A DNA stretch of 64,000 nt from Megachile rotundata (GCF_050947335.1 NC_134995.1:9896501-9960500), one strand, 5' to 3'. Counted from the first letter of the stretch, positions 25,566 through 37,560 are shown. Notes: a model not told the origin generated them from the letters alone. Numbers and translations: made by a program.

Positions 25566-25780
25566 TTAGGGGCACCGAAAAGTAATCAAAATTTCTTAGA
25601 TGATTTCAAAGTTTTTCTATGAAAAATCGAAAGACTTTTTTTAAGAAGGGGGCAATTGCCTTTACGCTGGCAAAAATCGTTAGAGAGTGATGGAAATTAT
25701 TTTGCTGATTTAAGATTTCTTTAATAAATAAATATTTTTTGCCAGCAAACAAAATTTTGATTACTTTTCGGTACCCCTAA
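25566..25780. mobile_element. 215-bp mariner-type MITE with 29-bp terminal inverted repeats
   Basis: The left terminus begins TTAGGGGCACCGAAAAGTAA and continues TCAAAATTT. The right terminus is its inverse with one mismatch (GGGGTACC instead of GGGGCACC). TA flanks both ends. The interior is noncoding and AT-rich and ends in an A/T-rich tract before the right repeat. Size, TA duplication and terminal sequence fit a nonautonomous Tc1/mariner derivative. Its ends differ from those of the deleted mariner at 39193, so it belongs to another family. Confidence 0.92.
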
Positions 25781-25784
25781 TAGA

Positions 25785-25905
25785 TAATGCTATGGGTCAC
25801 GTGCAAGGGTCACGTGATGTCCAGGACCTCCATTTTCTTAACCTCCCAGTAATATAATAATATAGTTATAAGTACAGTACAATAATGATATTAATAGCAA
25901 TAATA
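25785..25905. repeat. Dispersed E-box repeat, copy 1
   Basis: GGGTCACGTGATGTCCAGGA, then CCTCCATTTTCTTAACCTCCCAGTA and an AATATAATA tail. A closely similar copy lies 1.1 kb downstream at about 26925. Contains two CACGTG palindromes 14 bp apart. Confidence 0.8.
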
Positions 25906-26400
25906 TTACAAACAGGTGCACAACTGAAAACATTAAAATATTGATGAACAAACATAATGCAAGTGAAGAGTATGAAGAGAAGTATTGTCACATAAACATG
26001 CAAATAAAAAGGACAAAAGAAGGAGCAATGGAAACAATCAAGAAAGGAATAAGGTGCTACGAAGGTTACGGACAAACGAAGTAAAGAAAATAAAGGAGCA
26101 GGGGAATAGCACCGCAAATGAAGTAGATAAAGGAGCAGCAGGATTATGAGGAAGAGAGGAAAAGTAAAACAAAGGGAGATAGAGCTCTCGCAGGAATCGT
26201 AAGCTGTCGAGAAGTTAAGGAACTTCGGAGGGAATCATGTTTGGAATGCGTCCTCCATCTTGCACTTCGGTGCAACGCCTTGGATTATAAATATGTGGAT
26301 TTGATTATTCTTGGGAAGCTTTAAATTTTTACGTATTAATTGGTTTTAGATTGGTAGTTTTCAAATTTGTAATTTTTTATATTTGTGTGTGTTGAGGTTT
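25906..26400. other. Purine-rich single-copy sequence
   Basis: A/G-rich on the + strand at 25960-26200. The minus ORF 25866-26117 is a low-complexity reading and is not called. Confidence 0.45.
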
Positions 26401-26640
26401 TTTATTTTTTGGGTTTGTAAATCTTCAAGTTTTTAATTTTTCAAGTTTATAGTTTTTCAAGTTTATAATTTTTCAGGTTTATAGTTTTTCAAGTTTATAA
26501 TTTTTCAGGTTTATAGTTTTTCAAGTTTATAATTTTTCAAGTTTATAATTTTTCAGGTTTATAATTTTCCAAGTTTATAATTTTTCAAGTTTATAATTTT
26601 TCAAGTTTATAGTTTTTCAAGTTTATAATTTTTCAAACTT
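26401..26640. repeat. 16-bp minisatellite (TTTTTCAAGTTTATAA)n
   Basis: About 14 near-perfect copies of TTTTTCAAGTTTATAA or the TTTTTCAGGTTTATAG variant. Confidence 0.95.
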
Positions 26641-26914
26641 GTAAATATCGTATTTTGAACTCTACAAAGTTCTAAATTTGCCAGCTCGAATTTTTCGAAG
26701 TTCTAAACTTTCCAAACTTCCCATTACTCGAGTCTCCATATCTACAAATTTCTATATTAATAATTCTATACTGCATACTTCTAATTCTTCAAATTTCTAA
26801 ATTTTGATCCTCTAATTTTACCAAGCTTTAGTATAGTAATAATATAATATATTAGGTAGCCAAGATAAAAGACTTCCAGAGTTATACTGCACGTGACATT
26901 TGAGTTGCGCGCGC
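26641..26914. other. AT-rich single-copy sequence
   Basis: No feature is supported. Confidence 0.45.
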
Positions 26915-27030
26915 AACAAGGGTCACGTGACGTTCAGGACCTCCATTTTCTTGATCTCCCAGTAGTATAATAATACAGTTATAATATAGTACAGTACAAT
27001 AATAATGTTACAATATAGTAAGAATATTAT
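26915..27030. repeat. Dispersed E-box repeat, copy 2
   Basis: GGGTCACGTGACGTTCAGGA followed by CCTCCATTTTCTTGATCTCC and an A/T tail, homologous in order to 25785-25905. Confidence 0.8.
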
Positions 27031-27059
27031 AATAAATTATCTCCTTATGATTCTTAGTA

Positions 27060-27760
27060 AATCATACTGTATATAATTTAAAAAAATTGAAATATTTAGA
27101 AAGTAACTATGTAGCGATCCATAGGTAGTTGCTATCATGTCCGTCGACTCACTTTCATTTTCCTGTTGAGATTACAATAACGTCATAGTGTATAGTAATA
27201 ATATTACAGTACAGTATGGTAGTAAAGTTATAGTACATCATCGCCATATTATTATTGCAAAATTATATTGTACATAATTTTTAAAAGATAAAATATTTAA
27301 GAGGCAATTATCCTATTTTCATCTACCATCCAGCTATTGAGCAGTCGTCATGTTCGTCGAGCGACTCTCATTTTTTAGTTGAGGTTATAAAAGTGTCACA
27401 GTTTATAGCAATAGTATTATAGTACAGTGTAGTAGTAAAATTATAGTACACCTCTATATTATTGTTACAAATAATTTTTGTAAATAATTTTTAAAAGATA
27501 AAATATTTAAGAGGTCCATTGAGCAGTCGCCATGTTCGTCGTCTCACTCTCATTTTCTAGTTGAGGTTATAAAAATGTCACAGTGTATAGCAATAGTACT
27601 ATAATACAGTGTAGTAGTAAAATTATAGTACACCTCTATATTATTGTTACAAATAATTTTTGTAAATAATTTTTAAAAGATAAAATATTTAATAGGTATC
27701 TAGCATCCATTGAGCAGTCGCCATGTTCGTCGACTCACTCTCATTTTCTCGAAGAATGTC
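27060..27760. repeat. ~190-bp tandem repeat with CATGTTCGTCG motif, about 3.5 copies
   Basis: The landmark TTAAAAGATAAAATATTTAA occurs at 27291, 27491 and 27673. Each unit carries GAGCAGTCGCCATGTTCGTC (first copies diverged), then CTCACTCTCATTTTC and CAGTGTATAGCAATAGTA. A similar GGCCATGTTCGTCG occurs outside the array near 35823. Confidence 0.9.
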
Positions 27761-28265
27761 CAAGGGCGTGACGTGAAATTTTATGCATCGACACACCAGC
27801 ATGTAGCGACACCTCCGGCATCGCGGCGACCTGTAAAATATTCAGATGAGATCTGTCGGTCTTTCTAGAACGTTGCCGCCTGAATTTAATGTACTGTATA
27901 ATACCTGCGTATCGTGAAACGTATTACGAGTGTACGATTTCGCGACAACGAGATTTTATTCTCGGCCCGGCTCTGTTCCTTTTCAGATCGGGGTTTTACC
28001 CGGCAATTTTATTCGTTCGAAGCAGTTTAGATTGGACGGTAAAATACAGAAGGGAGCAAGGTAAACACGCGTTCAGAATGGAATATACGCATAACAATTT
28101 CGAAAAGCACCGTTCGTAACTGTTACGGACATCATCGGCAAATGGAACTTCCATTAAACTTATGCTGTTGTTTTTGTATGTGGTGTACACTGGCGAAACT
28201 TTCAGACCTTTTTACATTAGGACGTCATTATTTTTATTGATGGATGACTGTTAATTATGGAGTCT
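27761..28265. other. Single-copy sequence, no gene assigned
   Basis: A GC-richer patch with 76- and 64-codon ORFs on opposite strands, neither with a recognised domain. Confidence 0.45.
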
Positions 28266-28570
28266 TTATGTGTATATTTATATGTGTCATATGTATATGT
28301 GTATTATATGTACATTTATATGTATATTTGATACGCTTCAAGTTATACATGTATATATGTATGTGAATATGTGTATGTATATGCATATGTATATGTGTTA
28401 CATGTGTATATGTATTATATGTACATTTATACATGTATGTATATGAATATGTGTATGCATATGCATATGTATGTATATGTTTGTATCATATGTATTCATG
28501 TATTATATGTACACTTATATGTATTATTTCTATGTATAACTGATACACTTCAACTTTACACATATTTTAA
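28266..28570. repeat. TATGTATATG low-complexity repeat
   Basis: Degenerate TATGTA/CATATGTATATG tract. The plus ORF with Tyr-Met-Tyr-rich peptide is a repeat reading. Confidence 0.9.
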
Positions 28571-28960
28571 TTCTTCGTAATTGATTAACCTAACCTAAGC
28601 TAACCTAAACGTACCTAACCTAATAGACCTAATCAACTTAATAAACCTAGTAAACTTACTGGACCGATTGAATCTAGAGAACCTAACCTAGTATAAGTGT
28701 TTCTAAGCTAGTAACCTAACCTTACCTAACCCAGTAAGTCTAATAGACCTAATAAATCTACTAGATCAGTTAATCTAACCTAACCTAAACCCACTAAACC
28801 TAATAGAGCTATTAAACTTAATACTACTAGAAAACTTACTGGAGCTATTGAATCTAGAGAACCTAACCTAGTATAAGTGTTTCTAAACTAGTAACCTAAC
28901 CTTACCTAACCTTGTAAGTCTAATAGACATAATAAATCTACTAAATCAGATAACCTAACC
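28571..28960. repeat. Degenerate CCTAA (telomere-like) repeats, ~195-bp duplication
   Basis: CCTAACCTAA and CCTAACCTTACCTAACC clusters occur within a duplicated block: GAATCTAGAGAACCTAACCT at about 28671 and 28851, with AGTATAAGTGTTTCTAA after each. CCTAA is the complement of the insect telomere unit TTAGG. Confidence 0.85.
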
Positions 28961-29395
28961 TAACCCAAACTCACTAAACCTAATAAACCTAATAAACCTA
29001 ATAAACCTAATAAACCTAATAAACCTGATAAACCTAATAAACCTGATAAACCTAATAAACCTAATGAACCTAATAAATCTAATAAACCTAATAAACCTAA
29101 TAAATCTAATAAACCTAATAAACCTAACAAACCTAATAAATCTAATAAACCTAATAAACCTAATAAACCTAATAAATCTAATAAACCTAATAAATCTAAT
29201 AAACCTAATAAACCTAATAAACCTAATAAACCTAATAAACCTAATAAACCTAATAAATCTAATAAATCTAATAAATCTAATAAACCTAATAAACCTAATA
29301 AACCTAACAAACTTAATAAATCTAATAAACCTAATAAACCAAATAAACCAAATAAACCAAATAAACCTAACCTAACCTAAACCTAATAATCCTCC
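28961..29395. repeat. 9-bp minisatellite (AATAAACCT)n ending in CCTAACCTAA
   Basis: About 44 copies of AATAAACCT, with AATAAATCT and AACAAACCT variants, close with CCTAACCTAAACCTAA. Because nine is a multiple of three, both strands read as long tripeptide ORFs (Ile-Asn-Leu; Leu-Gly-Leu), which are not genes. Confidence 0.95.
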
Positions 29396-30000
29396 CCGAG
29401 CATGGAATTGGCTGCAATATAAAAGGATGAAACACACTTGGAAATCATAAACGTTGACCAGGTCACGCTAGGAGATGTGAAAATTCCCTACTCGATGAAA
29501 ATTTCTGTTCCTCCTACATTCCCAACTTTTTCATTCGGCGTGTCGACGAGAGACTATCGAAAACTGCGATGGCAAAGTGAACACCACACGCGATGTCGAA
29601 CATTGAAAATCGACAAGAATTTTCCTTCGAGCTTGCAAATTTTTGCTATCGCGAGAACTTTCCGAAATGTTTTCGTTCGTTAGCTTAAATATCAAACTAA
29701 ATAGCGCTATCCGGGTATTACGTTACGCGAATTCTGTTGGAAAGTTTCTTCGAAACAGGGGATAGAGAATATTTCAAATTAAATACACTCGACAAGTTTT
29801 TACGCTGTACTTGAAATTTTTTATTATGGGGTGTATAACTTTCTGGGAATTTTCTCGATATACGTTTTATGACTTAGGCTATGTTTACTGTGTAGATACA
29901 TTATGTATGTCAGATATGTTAGGTTATGTCATGAAAGTTTTACGTACTCATGTGCTAATGTTTATGCATATGAAACTGTATCATGCTATGTGTAATTTAT
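29396..30000. other. Single-copy sequence, no gene assigned
   Basis: 81- and 91-codon plus ORFs (29438-29683, 29811-30086) show no domain. The second runs into the following repeat. Confidence 0.45.
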
Positions 30001-30580
30001 TTTTATATACCGAAATCCCTAGATCTCAAATTCCCTATATCCCAAAATCCATAGATCCCAGAGTCCCTAGATCCCAGAATCCCTAGATCCCAGAATCCCT
30101 AGATCCCAGAATCCCTAGATCCCAGAATCCCTAGATCCCAGAATCCCTAGATCCCAGAATCCCTAGATCCCAGAATCCCTAGATCCCAGAATCCCTAGAT
30201 CCCAGAATCCCTAGATCCCAGAATCCCTAGATCCCAGAATCCCTAGATCCCAGAATCCCTAGATCCCAGAATCCCTAGATCCCAGAATCCCTAGATCCCA
30301 AAATCCCAAAATTACTATATCCCAAAGTTCCAGAATCCCTAGATCCCAAAATCCCGAAATTACCATATCCCAAAGTTCCCAGATCCCAAAATCCCTAAGT
30401 CACTAGATTCCTATATCCCAAAATCCCTAGATCATAAAAACCCTAGATTCCAAAATCCCTATATCCCAAAATTCCTATATCCCAAAATCCCTATATCCCA
30501 AAATCCCTATATCTCAAAATCCCTATATCCCAAAATCCCCATATCCCAAAATCCCCATATCCCAAAATTCCAAAATTGAA
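30001..30580. repeat. 16-bp minisatellite (CCCTAGATCCCAGAAT)n
   Basis: Fifteen almost perfect copies of CCCTAGATCCCAGAAT span about 30061-30300. They are flanked on the right by degenerate CCCTATATCCCAAAAT copies to 30575. The homogeneous core and decayed edge show amplification within an older array. Confidence 0.95.
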
Positions 30581-31800
30581 GAAATCAAAATTGAAAATTT
30601 CAAAAGTACTTTCTTTCATATATTTTGTATCTAAATATTTAACATGATCAATCGAAAATCGATTTCTGTCGAATAAACAGACACGACGACACGCTTCAGA
30701 AATGTCGGTCGTAAGTAGAGGCAAGAGGGAAAGAAGCTTAGTTACGACTTAATGCGGTCCAGCAATTAAATTCTCCATTCCCCTTTTCCGTATTTCTTTT
30801 AATCCGTCGGATGTACGTACGACACGATGAGCATCGTGCCGCTTCATGCGAAACTGGTACGTGTGTGAGACGCTTGATGTGGTCGAGCATTCGGTGGTGC
30901 ACGTTGCAGATTGCAAGAAAAGTGTGTTCCGCACGCCTAAGCGCCAAGTCAACTTTGGAATATGTGTAAATCCGACTGTGGCTAGAGACTAACATCCTAC
31001 ATATTCCCTTACATATGCCACGTACATTGCTGCTCAAAAATATTCACTTCGGCTCCCTTCTTTAATAATAAGGTACTTTTTAAAAATATGGATGATAGGT
31101 TGCAGGTAGCATATTTGAAATTATATATAAATTATATATATTTGGAAGGAATTTTGACTTTGTTGATCTTGTGGATTGGTTAGGGGTTTATTGATTTTTA
31201 TTGAACTTTTAATTTTTCAGTTTATTGATATTAAAATAATTTAATTATGAAATTATATTATTTAAGAATTTTAATAATTTTTTAAGGAATGTTGAGGTAT
31301 TTCTTTATGAGTATTTTAGTTAAATATAATTTGACACCTGGAAAACTTGACAATTTAAAAATTTTTAAGCTTTATAACTGAATGGTAATTTCAAAAACTA
31401 AAATGTGTGAAGATACGAAAATTTATAATAATGAAATAAGACCTAAGAAGTTACCAACCTTGTAAGTGATTCAAAATAACATTCTCTTATTAAAAAGCAT
31501 AAAATTTAATAAGTATCTTAATGCTTTTGAACCGTAGTGTACATATGTATGTGTATGTATGGCTGAGCTGAAAGCGGCCGGAAACTGGGAATTTAATACA
31601 GGAAACTGATTGCACGCCGAAAACTTCTAATCATTTTATTTCTTTCAGCAGAGAGAATTATACGAAAGAATGAAATCTTTTAATTCAGTTTCATATACCA
31701 TGTACCATAACCATTTCTCATTATAAACATTCTTTTTTTATTAGCATTTAAATCTTCAGAGTTAAAACATTTTTAAGGATTTAAGGTTTCAAGGTTTTTT
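30581..31800. other. Single-copy sequence, no gene assigned
   Basis: A GC-richer patch at 30650-31050 with minus ORFs up to 99 codons (30738-31037), none with a recognised domain. The remainder is AT-rich. Confidence 0.45.
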
Positions 31801-32290
31801 TGGGTATCAATTTTTCAATTTTCAATTTTCAATTTTCAATTTTCAATTTTCAATTTTCAATTTTCAATTTTCAATTTTCAATTTTCAATTTTCAATTTTC
31901 AATTCTTAATTTCCAATTCTCAATTTTCAATTCTCAATGTTCAATGTTCAATTTTCAATTTTCAATTTTCAATTTTCAATTTTCAATTTTCAGTTCTCAA
32001 TTTTCCATTCTCAATTCTCAATTCTCAATTTCCAATTCTCAATTTCCAATTCTCAATTTCCAATTCTCAATTTCCAATTCTCAATTTTCAATTTTTAATT
32101 TTCAATTTTCAATTTTCAATTTTCAATTTTCAATTTTCAATTTTCAATTTTCAATTTTCAATTTTCAATCTTCAATCTTCAATCTTCAATCTTCAATCTT
32201 CAATCTTCAATCTTCAATCTTCAATTTTCAATTTTCAATTTTCAATTTTCAATTTTCAATTTTCAATTTTCAATTTTCAATTTTCAGATT
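31801..32290. repeat. 7-bp minisatellite (AATTTTC)n
   Basis: About 70 heptamers of AATTTTC, with blocks of the variants AATTCTC, AATTTCC and AATCTTC (eight successive AATCTTC copies near 32167-32222). The 195-codon Phe-Gln-Phe-Ser-Ile ORF is an artefact of seven-base periodicity without stops. Confidence 0.95.
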
Positions 32291-33900
32291 TTTCAATTTC
32301 CCAAATTCTCTAAAATCTCTAAACAAGCCACCGACATCCCCTTTCATCTTGAAGCCTAAAAATGATATCCCCAAAAGTGATACATAGACGCCGAAAACAA
32401 ACTTAATCAACGTTATAGCAATATCTTAACGAGACAACGGAAGAATTCGAAACGTGGCTGCAGGCAACTAGTTTCATTTCGCAAACACGGTCAGATAGGG
32501 TTGCCGTTCGTTTCGTATGTGGCGTTAATATCGTCCGTTTCGGCTTCCACCGCGCGCAGATGCTTTTTCTGACAACTACACAAGCCGTGTCCCGACAACC
32601 GTGAAATTTCCAACCGATGAAAATTTCAGTTATCGCGCGTCCAACCTTCCCTCCGAGTTTTGATGCCCTCTTCACCCTCTGAATTTCTGGTTAACTCGTT
32701 GTGATGGAGGTTGCGAGCAACCGTTTGCGAAACTGCGCCGGTCGAAGTACTTGCTCGTTAGGTTAGGTTAGCTCGCTGAGCTCCACGGGAATTTCTCGTG
32801 ACCAACTGTTTTCTAATTCATAATTTTTCCATCGACTTTTTCTGTTAATCCGTTTCGATCGATGCCAGTCACTTTTCGACGGGAAAGTTTAGCCGGGATA
32901 ATTCGTCAAAGGGAATTGTGAATTGTTTATTTATGGCGAAAGTATTTTGTGGTATTTACATTTAATCTTTAGACTTGATACTTGATTGTCGGATAAAAAT
33001 TTTGATCTTCGTTAGAAAGTTTGATATGTGGTTGCGTAGGGTTTGTGTCATAAGTTAGGTTATGTTTCGTTTGCTGTATGTTATTTAACGCTTTTAAGAA
33101 GCTGCATCAAGCTTATTACATTTGTTAATTATATTAAGTGATTTACATATTTAACTTGATATTTATTAATACACCTAATTATATTTAACATGATAACACA
33201 TGTATAGGTTAGGTTCCCTATTCAATCTACGAACAAAATAATACAAAAGAAAATAGAACAAGACATAGTAACAAAAGATAAACTAACGATTAGAGGCATA
33301 TCAAGTTTGATACTAATTATTTTATTACCCCACTATCTGACATACGCAGTAAAAATTTCTTTCCTCATGTCGTACCCCTAATCGTTCCGAACACGCGAAA
33401 TTTTATATGTTTCCATATCTAAAACACTGAAATAGCTTTCACCATGCAACGCGAAATTTTATTCTTTCTTTACAACTGCACGCCCTCGATGTTCCTCCGT
33501 AATTCTACCGCTACACGAAAAGGAGTTTCCAAGCTTTTCTTTGTTTTTTCGACCTTGACTTCTAAGTCCCTGTTGGGCAAGCGCATTTTTATGGCACTGC
33601 ACTCCGGATGTCCGCCATTATGTGTCCGCACACGTACCATTTTCTTGTAAAAAATACGCTTCGCACTTGCACACATACACCGGTGAGGTACAAAGTTAAT
33701 GTTACTAGGAATTTTCGAGGGAAGGCTACTTTTTTTCGATTAACTTGTGAATTTATTTTAGGTTGTACCAATTACTGTTTGTTAGAAACTTAACGCTAAA
33801 TATTTCAGGTTAAAATAATTTTGTTTGTGGTATCTTGAAGTAGTAGACTGTTACATGAATGTGTACTTGAAGTTTGATAAAAGTAACTTCATAAGCATTT
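32291..33900. other. Single-copy sequence, no gene assigned
   Basis: Includes a TTAGGTTAGGTTAG telomere-like triplet near 32759 and short ORFs of no recognised family at 32403-32675 (-) and 33444-33793 (both strands). Confidence 0.45.
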
Positions 33901-35480
33901 TGTATTTGGTTAGAATACAAAATGGCTCACGATCAGTTGGGATACATTGTCGGAATTCAAGATGGCTGACGATCAGTTACAACAAATGATTAATTTAAAA
34001 AATGGCTGCTGATCAGTTACAATAAATGAGCAACATATAAAATAACTACTGGTCTGTTACAACAAATGATTAATATATAAAATGGCTGCTGATCAGTTTC
34101 AATAAATGGACAACATATAAAATGGCTGACAATCAGTTACAACAAATGATTAGTTTATAAAATTGCTGTTGATCAGTTACAATAAATGGGCAACGTATAA
34201 AACGACTACTGGTCAGTTACAACAAATGATTAATATATAAAATGGCTGCTGATCAGTTTCAATAAATGGACAACATATAAAATGGCTGACAATCAGTTAC
34301 AACAAATGATTAATATATAAAATGGCTGCTGATCAGTTACAATAAATGGGCAACATTTAAAATGGCTGCTAGTCAGTTAAATCAAATGGAAAATAAATAA
34401 AATCATTATTGATCAGTTACAATAAATGATCAACATGTAAAATGACTACTAGTCAGTTACAATAAATGATTAATATATAAAATGGCTGCTGATCAGTTAC
34501 AATAAATGGGCAACATATAAAATGGCTGCTAGTCAGTTAAATCAAATGGACAATAAATAAAATCATTATTGATTAGTTACAATAAATGGTCAACATATAA
34601 AATGACTACTAGTCAGTTACAATAAATGATTAATATATAAAATGGCTGCTGATCAGTTACAATAAATGGGCAACATATAAAATGGCTGCTAGTCAGTTAA
34701 ATCAAATGGAAAATAAATAAAATCATTATTGATTAGTTACAATAAATGGTCAACATATAAAATGACTGCTGAGCAGTTACAATAAATGGTTACAGTACAT
34801 AATGTTTGATCGTCACTTACAGAAAATGGTCACAGAACAAAATGACTGACAGTCAGTTACAGAAAATGGTCAGAATACAAAATAGCTGTCGATCACTTAT
34901 GAAAAATGCTCGTAGTACAAAATAGCAATCGCTCAGTTACAGCAAATGGTTCCACAAAGTGATGATAATACAAAATAGTTGATGATCACTTATGTAAAAT
35001 GTTTACAGTACAAAATAGCTAGTGGTCAGTTACAGAAAATGGTCTGAATACAAAATAGCTGTCGATCACTTATGAAAAATGCTCGTAGTACAAAATAGCT
35101 ATCGCTCAGTTACAGCAAATGGTTCTACAAAATGATGCTGATACAAAATAGTTGATGATCACTTATGTAAAATGTTTACAGTACAAAATAGCTAGTGGTC
35201 AGTTACAGAAAATGGTCAGAATACAAAATAGCTGTCAATCACTTATGAAAAATGCTCACAGTACAAAATAGCCATCGCTCAGTTACAGTAAATGGTCCTC
35301 CAAAATGATAATAATATAAAACGGTTGATGATTACCTATGTAAAATGCTCACAGTACAAAATGGCTAGTGGTTAGTTATAGCACGTGGTCATAACACAAA
35401 ATGGCTGACGATCACTTATGAAAAATGCTCACACTACAAAATCGCTAGCGCTCAGTTACAGCAAATGGTCATAGAAGTTG
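33901..35480. repeat. ~40-bp AAAATGGC array and 173-bp higher-order units
   Basis: From 33901 to about 34780 the unit is close to 40 bp: AAAATGGCTGCTGATCAGTT, then ACAATAAATG plus a variable GG/ATTAAT/CAACATATA linker. About fifteen copies keep an exact (A/G)ATGGC core; others are decayed (AATGACTACT, AATCATTATT). From about 34800 the pattern changes to a 173-bp higher-order unit (GTTGATGATCAC at 34978, 35151 and 35324). GATCAG and TGACNATCAG half sites accompany the core. Confidence 0.9.
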
Positions 35481-36170
35481 GCTTTAACATCTATATCAAG
35501 TTTCCATGAAAACTTCTGCTACACCATTTCCCTAAAAATAATGATCAGTATAAACCTTCATACAAAAAACGTTGCACACAATGCAATATACTAAATACAG
35601 TCCACATGTAAATCTTCACTTAACCAATATAAAATTTGTAGAATAACTAAATTGACTAATATTTGAATGTATGAACTTAATGAAAATAGTGTATTTAAGG
35701 TAAAATATACAGTGTTTAATCATGAAACTATTTCAGTGAATTTTGGAGGGTTTAGAACTATCTAAACCGTGGGAAGTTTAGTATCGTAAGACGATAAGGA
35801 AAGGGGATAGCAAGATGTCTGCGGCCATGTTCGTCGCCACATGACGAACCGCAGCTACTTATCTTGACAAATGGCGATTATCTGCTTTAGGAACGGTTGA
35901 CTGACGTAATCAGCCCGTAACATAATGACACGTCAACACCTAAATACCCGACAGAATCTAATCGGTCGATCTGCACTCGTGCCGATGCGAATTTGATCTA
36001 ATTATTCCCTTGTGTAATTGAGATTAACGAAAATGGCTGATCTAACGCGGCGATTGCGCGGGTAATTCGAATCAATAATTGAACCGATCTTCCAATTACA
36101 GCTGCCATCAATTTCTTATTCGGACGGGATTAGATGTTGCATAATTTATTGATATTACCTTGTTGCATAT
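35481..36170. other. Single-copy sequence, no gene seen
   Basis: Intron-like. Contains GCGGCCATGTTCGTCG near 35821, related to the motif of the 27-kb array. Confidence 0.5.
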
Positions 36171-37140
36171 AGAATACCTTTGAAAATATCTGCTGTGCGA
36201 GAACATAAAATGTCTGCTGCTTGTACAAAATGTCTGCCGTTTGGGAATATAAAATGTCTACCGTTTGGGAATATGAAATGTCTGCAGCGAGTGGAAATAT
36301 AAAATATCTGCTGTGTGGAAATATAGAATGCAATTTACAAGTATTATGTGTCAGTTTGGAAGTAGTTTACGGTTTAAAAATACAAAATGTCTGCAATTTG
36401 AAAACGTAGTGATCGACACCATATAGAGATATAAAATTTCTGCTATATAAACACATGAAAGAATTCTAAATTAAAATAGAAAATGGCTGCAATTAAAAAT
36501 TATGAAAAACTCCTAATTTAAAATAGCAAATTTCTGCAATTTAAAAAAATGAAAATCTATTATCTTAAAGTATAAAATGTCTGCAATTTAGAAATACGAA
36601 AAACTTCTAATTTAAAATAGGAAATTTCTGCAATTTAAAAAAATGAAAATCTACTAACTTGAAATATAAAATGTCTGCAATTTAGAAATATGAAAATCTA
36701 CTGATTTAAAATGGCAAATGTCTGCGACTTAAAAAACTAAAAATCTACTAATTTAAAATAGAAAATGTCTGCAACTTAAAAAACTAAAAATTTACGAATA
36801 TAAAATAAAAAATTTCTGCAATTTAAAAATGTGAAAATCTCCTAATTTAAAATATGAAACGTCAGCAACTTAAAAAACTAAAAATCTACGAATTAAAAAT
36901 AAAAAATTTCGGCAATTTAAAAATGTGAAAATCTACAAATTTAAAATATAAAACGTCAGCAACTTAAAAAGATAAAAATCTACGAATTTAAAATAAAAAA
37001 TTTCTGCAATTTAAAAAAATGAAAATCTACTACCTTAAAATATGAAATATCTGCAATTTAAAAAAATAAAAATCTACTAATTTAAAAAATAAAATATCTA
37101 CACACTACATAAAAATACAAAATGGCCATCTCTCTAAAAT
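36171..37140. repeat. ~47-bp degenerate AAAATGTCTGCAATTT array
   Basis: AAAATGTCTGCAATTTAAAA recurs with AATCTACTAATTTAAAATA between. Spacing of successive ATGTCTGC is 47 bp in the clearest part (36660-36770). The left end (36180-36420) has looser units with TATAAAATGTCTGC. Confidence 0.88.
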
Positions 37141-37560
37141 AAAAATATTACCTCCAACTACAAATTATGAATCCAAATTTTGAAATATAGATACCATTAA
37201 TATAAATGAATGTATATAACGAAATTGACACACTTTGAAGATTGAGTTATATATACATCAAATTTTGTTGCAAAAAAATTCTACGAATCGTGGTAGACAG
37301 TTTTTTTCAGCGAAGGAACAGTGAAACTGACCCAGTGCTGCGAGGAAAGTTTCAATTTACATGCAAATTAAGCAAAAAAGTAATTTAACCTTCTACTTTT
37401 TGCATTCAATTAATTCTTGTTTTGCAGGACTTTTCTGTGTTGATGACAATGGTGTCATTAACTATTGAAATGGTTCGAGGGTTGTTTCAATTTTGATAAT
37501 CTGTTTGTGATGTTTTTCATTCCTTGTTCTCCAAACATTCCTTTCTGTACTGAAAACAGT
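37141..37560. other. Single-copy sequence, no gene seen
   Basis: No feature is supported. Confidence 0.5.

Noticed and set aside
28371..28580. 69-codon Tyr/Met-rich ORF
   Set aside because: Reading of the TATGTATATG low-complexity tract.
28961..29395. Possible CRISPR array because of regular short repeats
   Set aside because: Units are contiguous nonamers with no spacers, and the setting is a eukaryotic intron.
31800..32387. 195-codon ORF rich in Phe, Gln, Ser, Ile and Asn
   Set aside because: It is the (AATTTTC)n array read in frame. Seven-base periodicity cycles all frames without a stop, and there is no domain.
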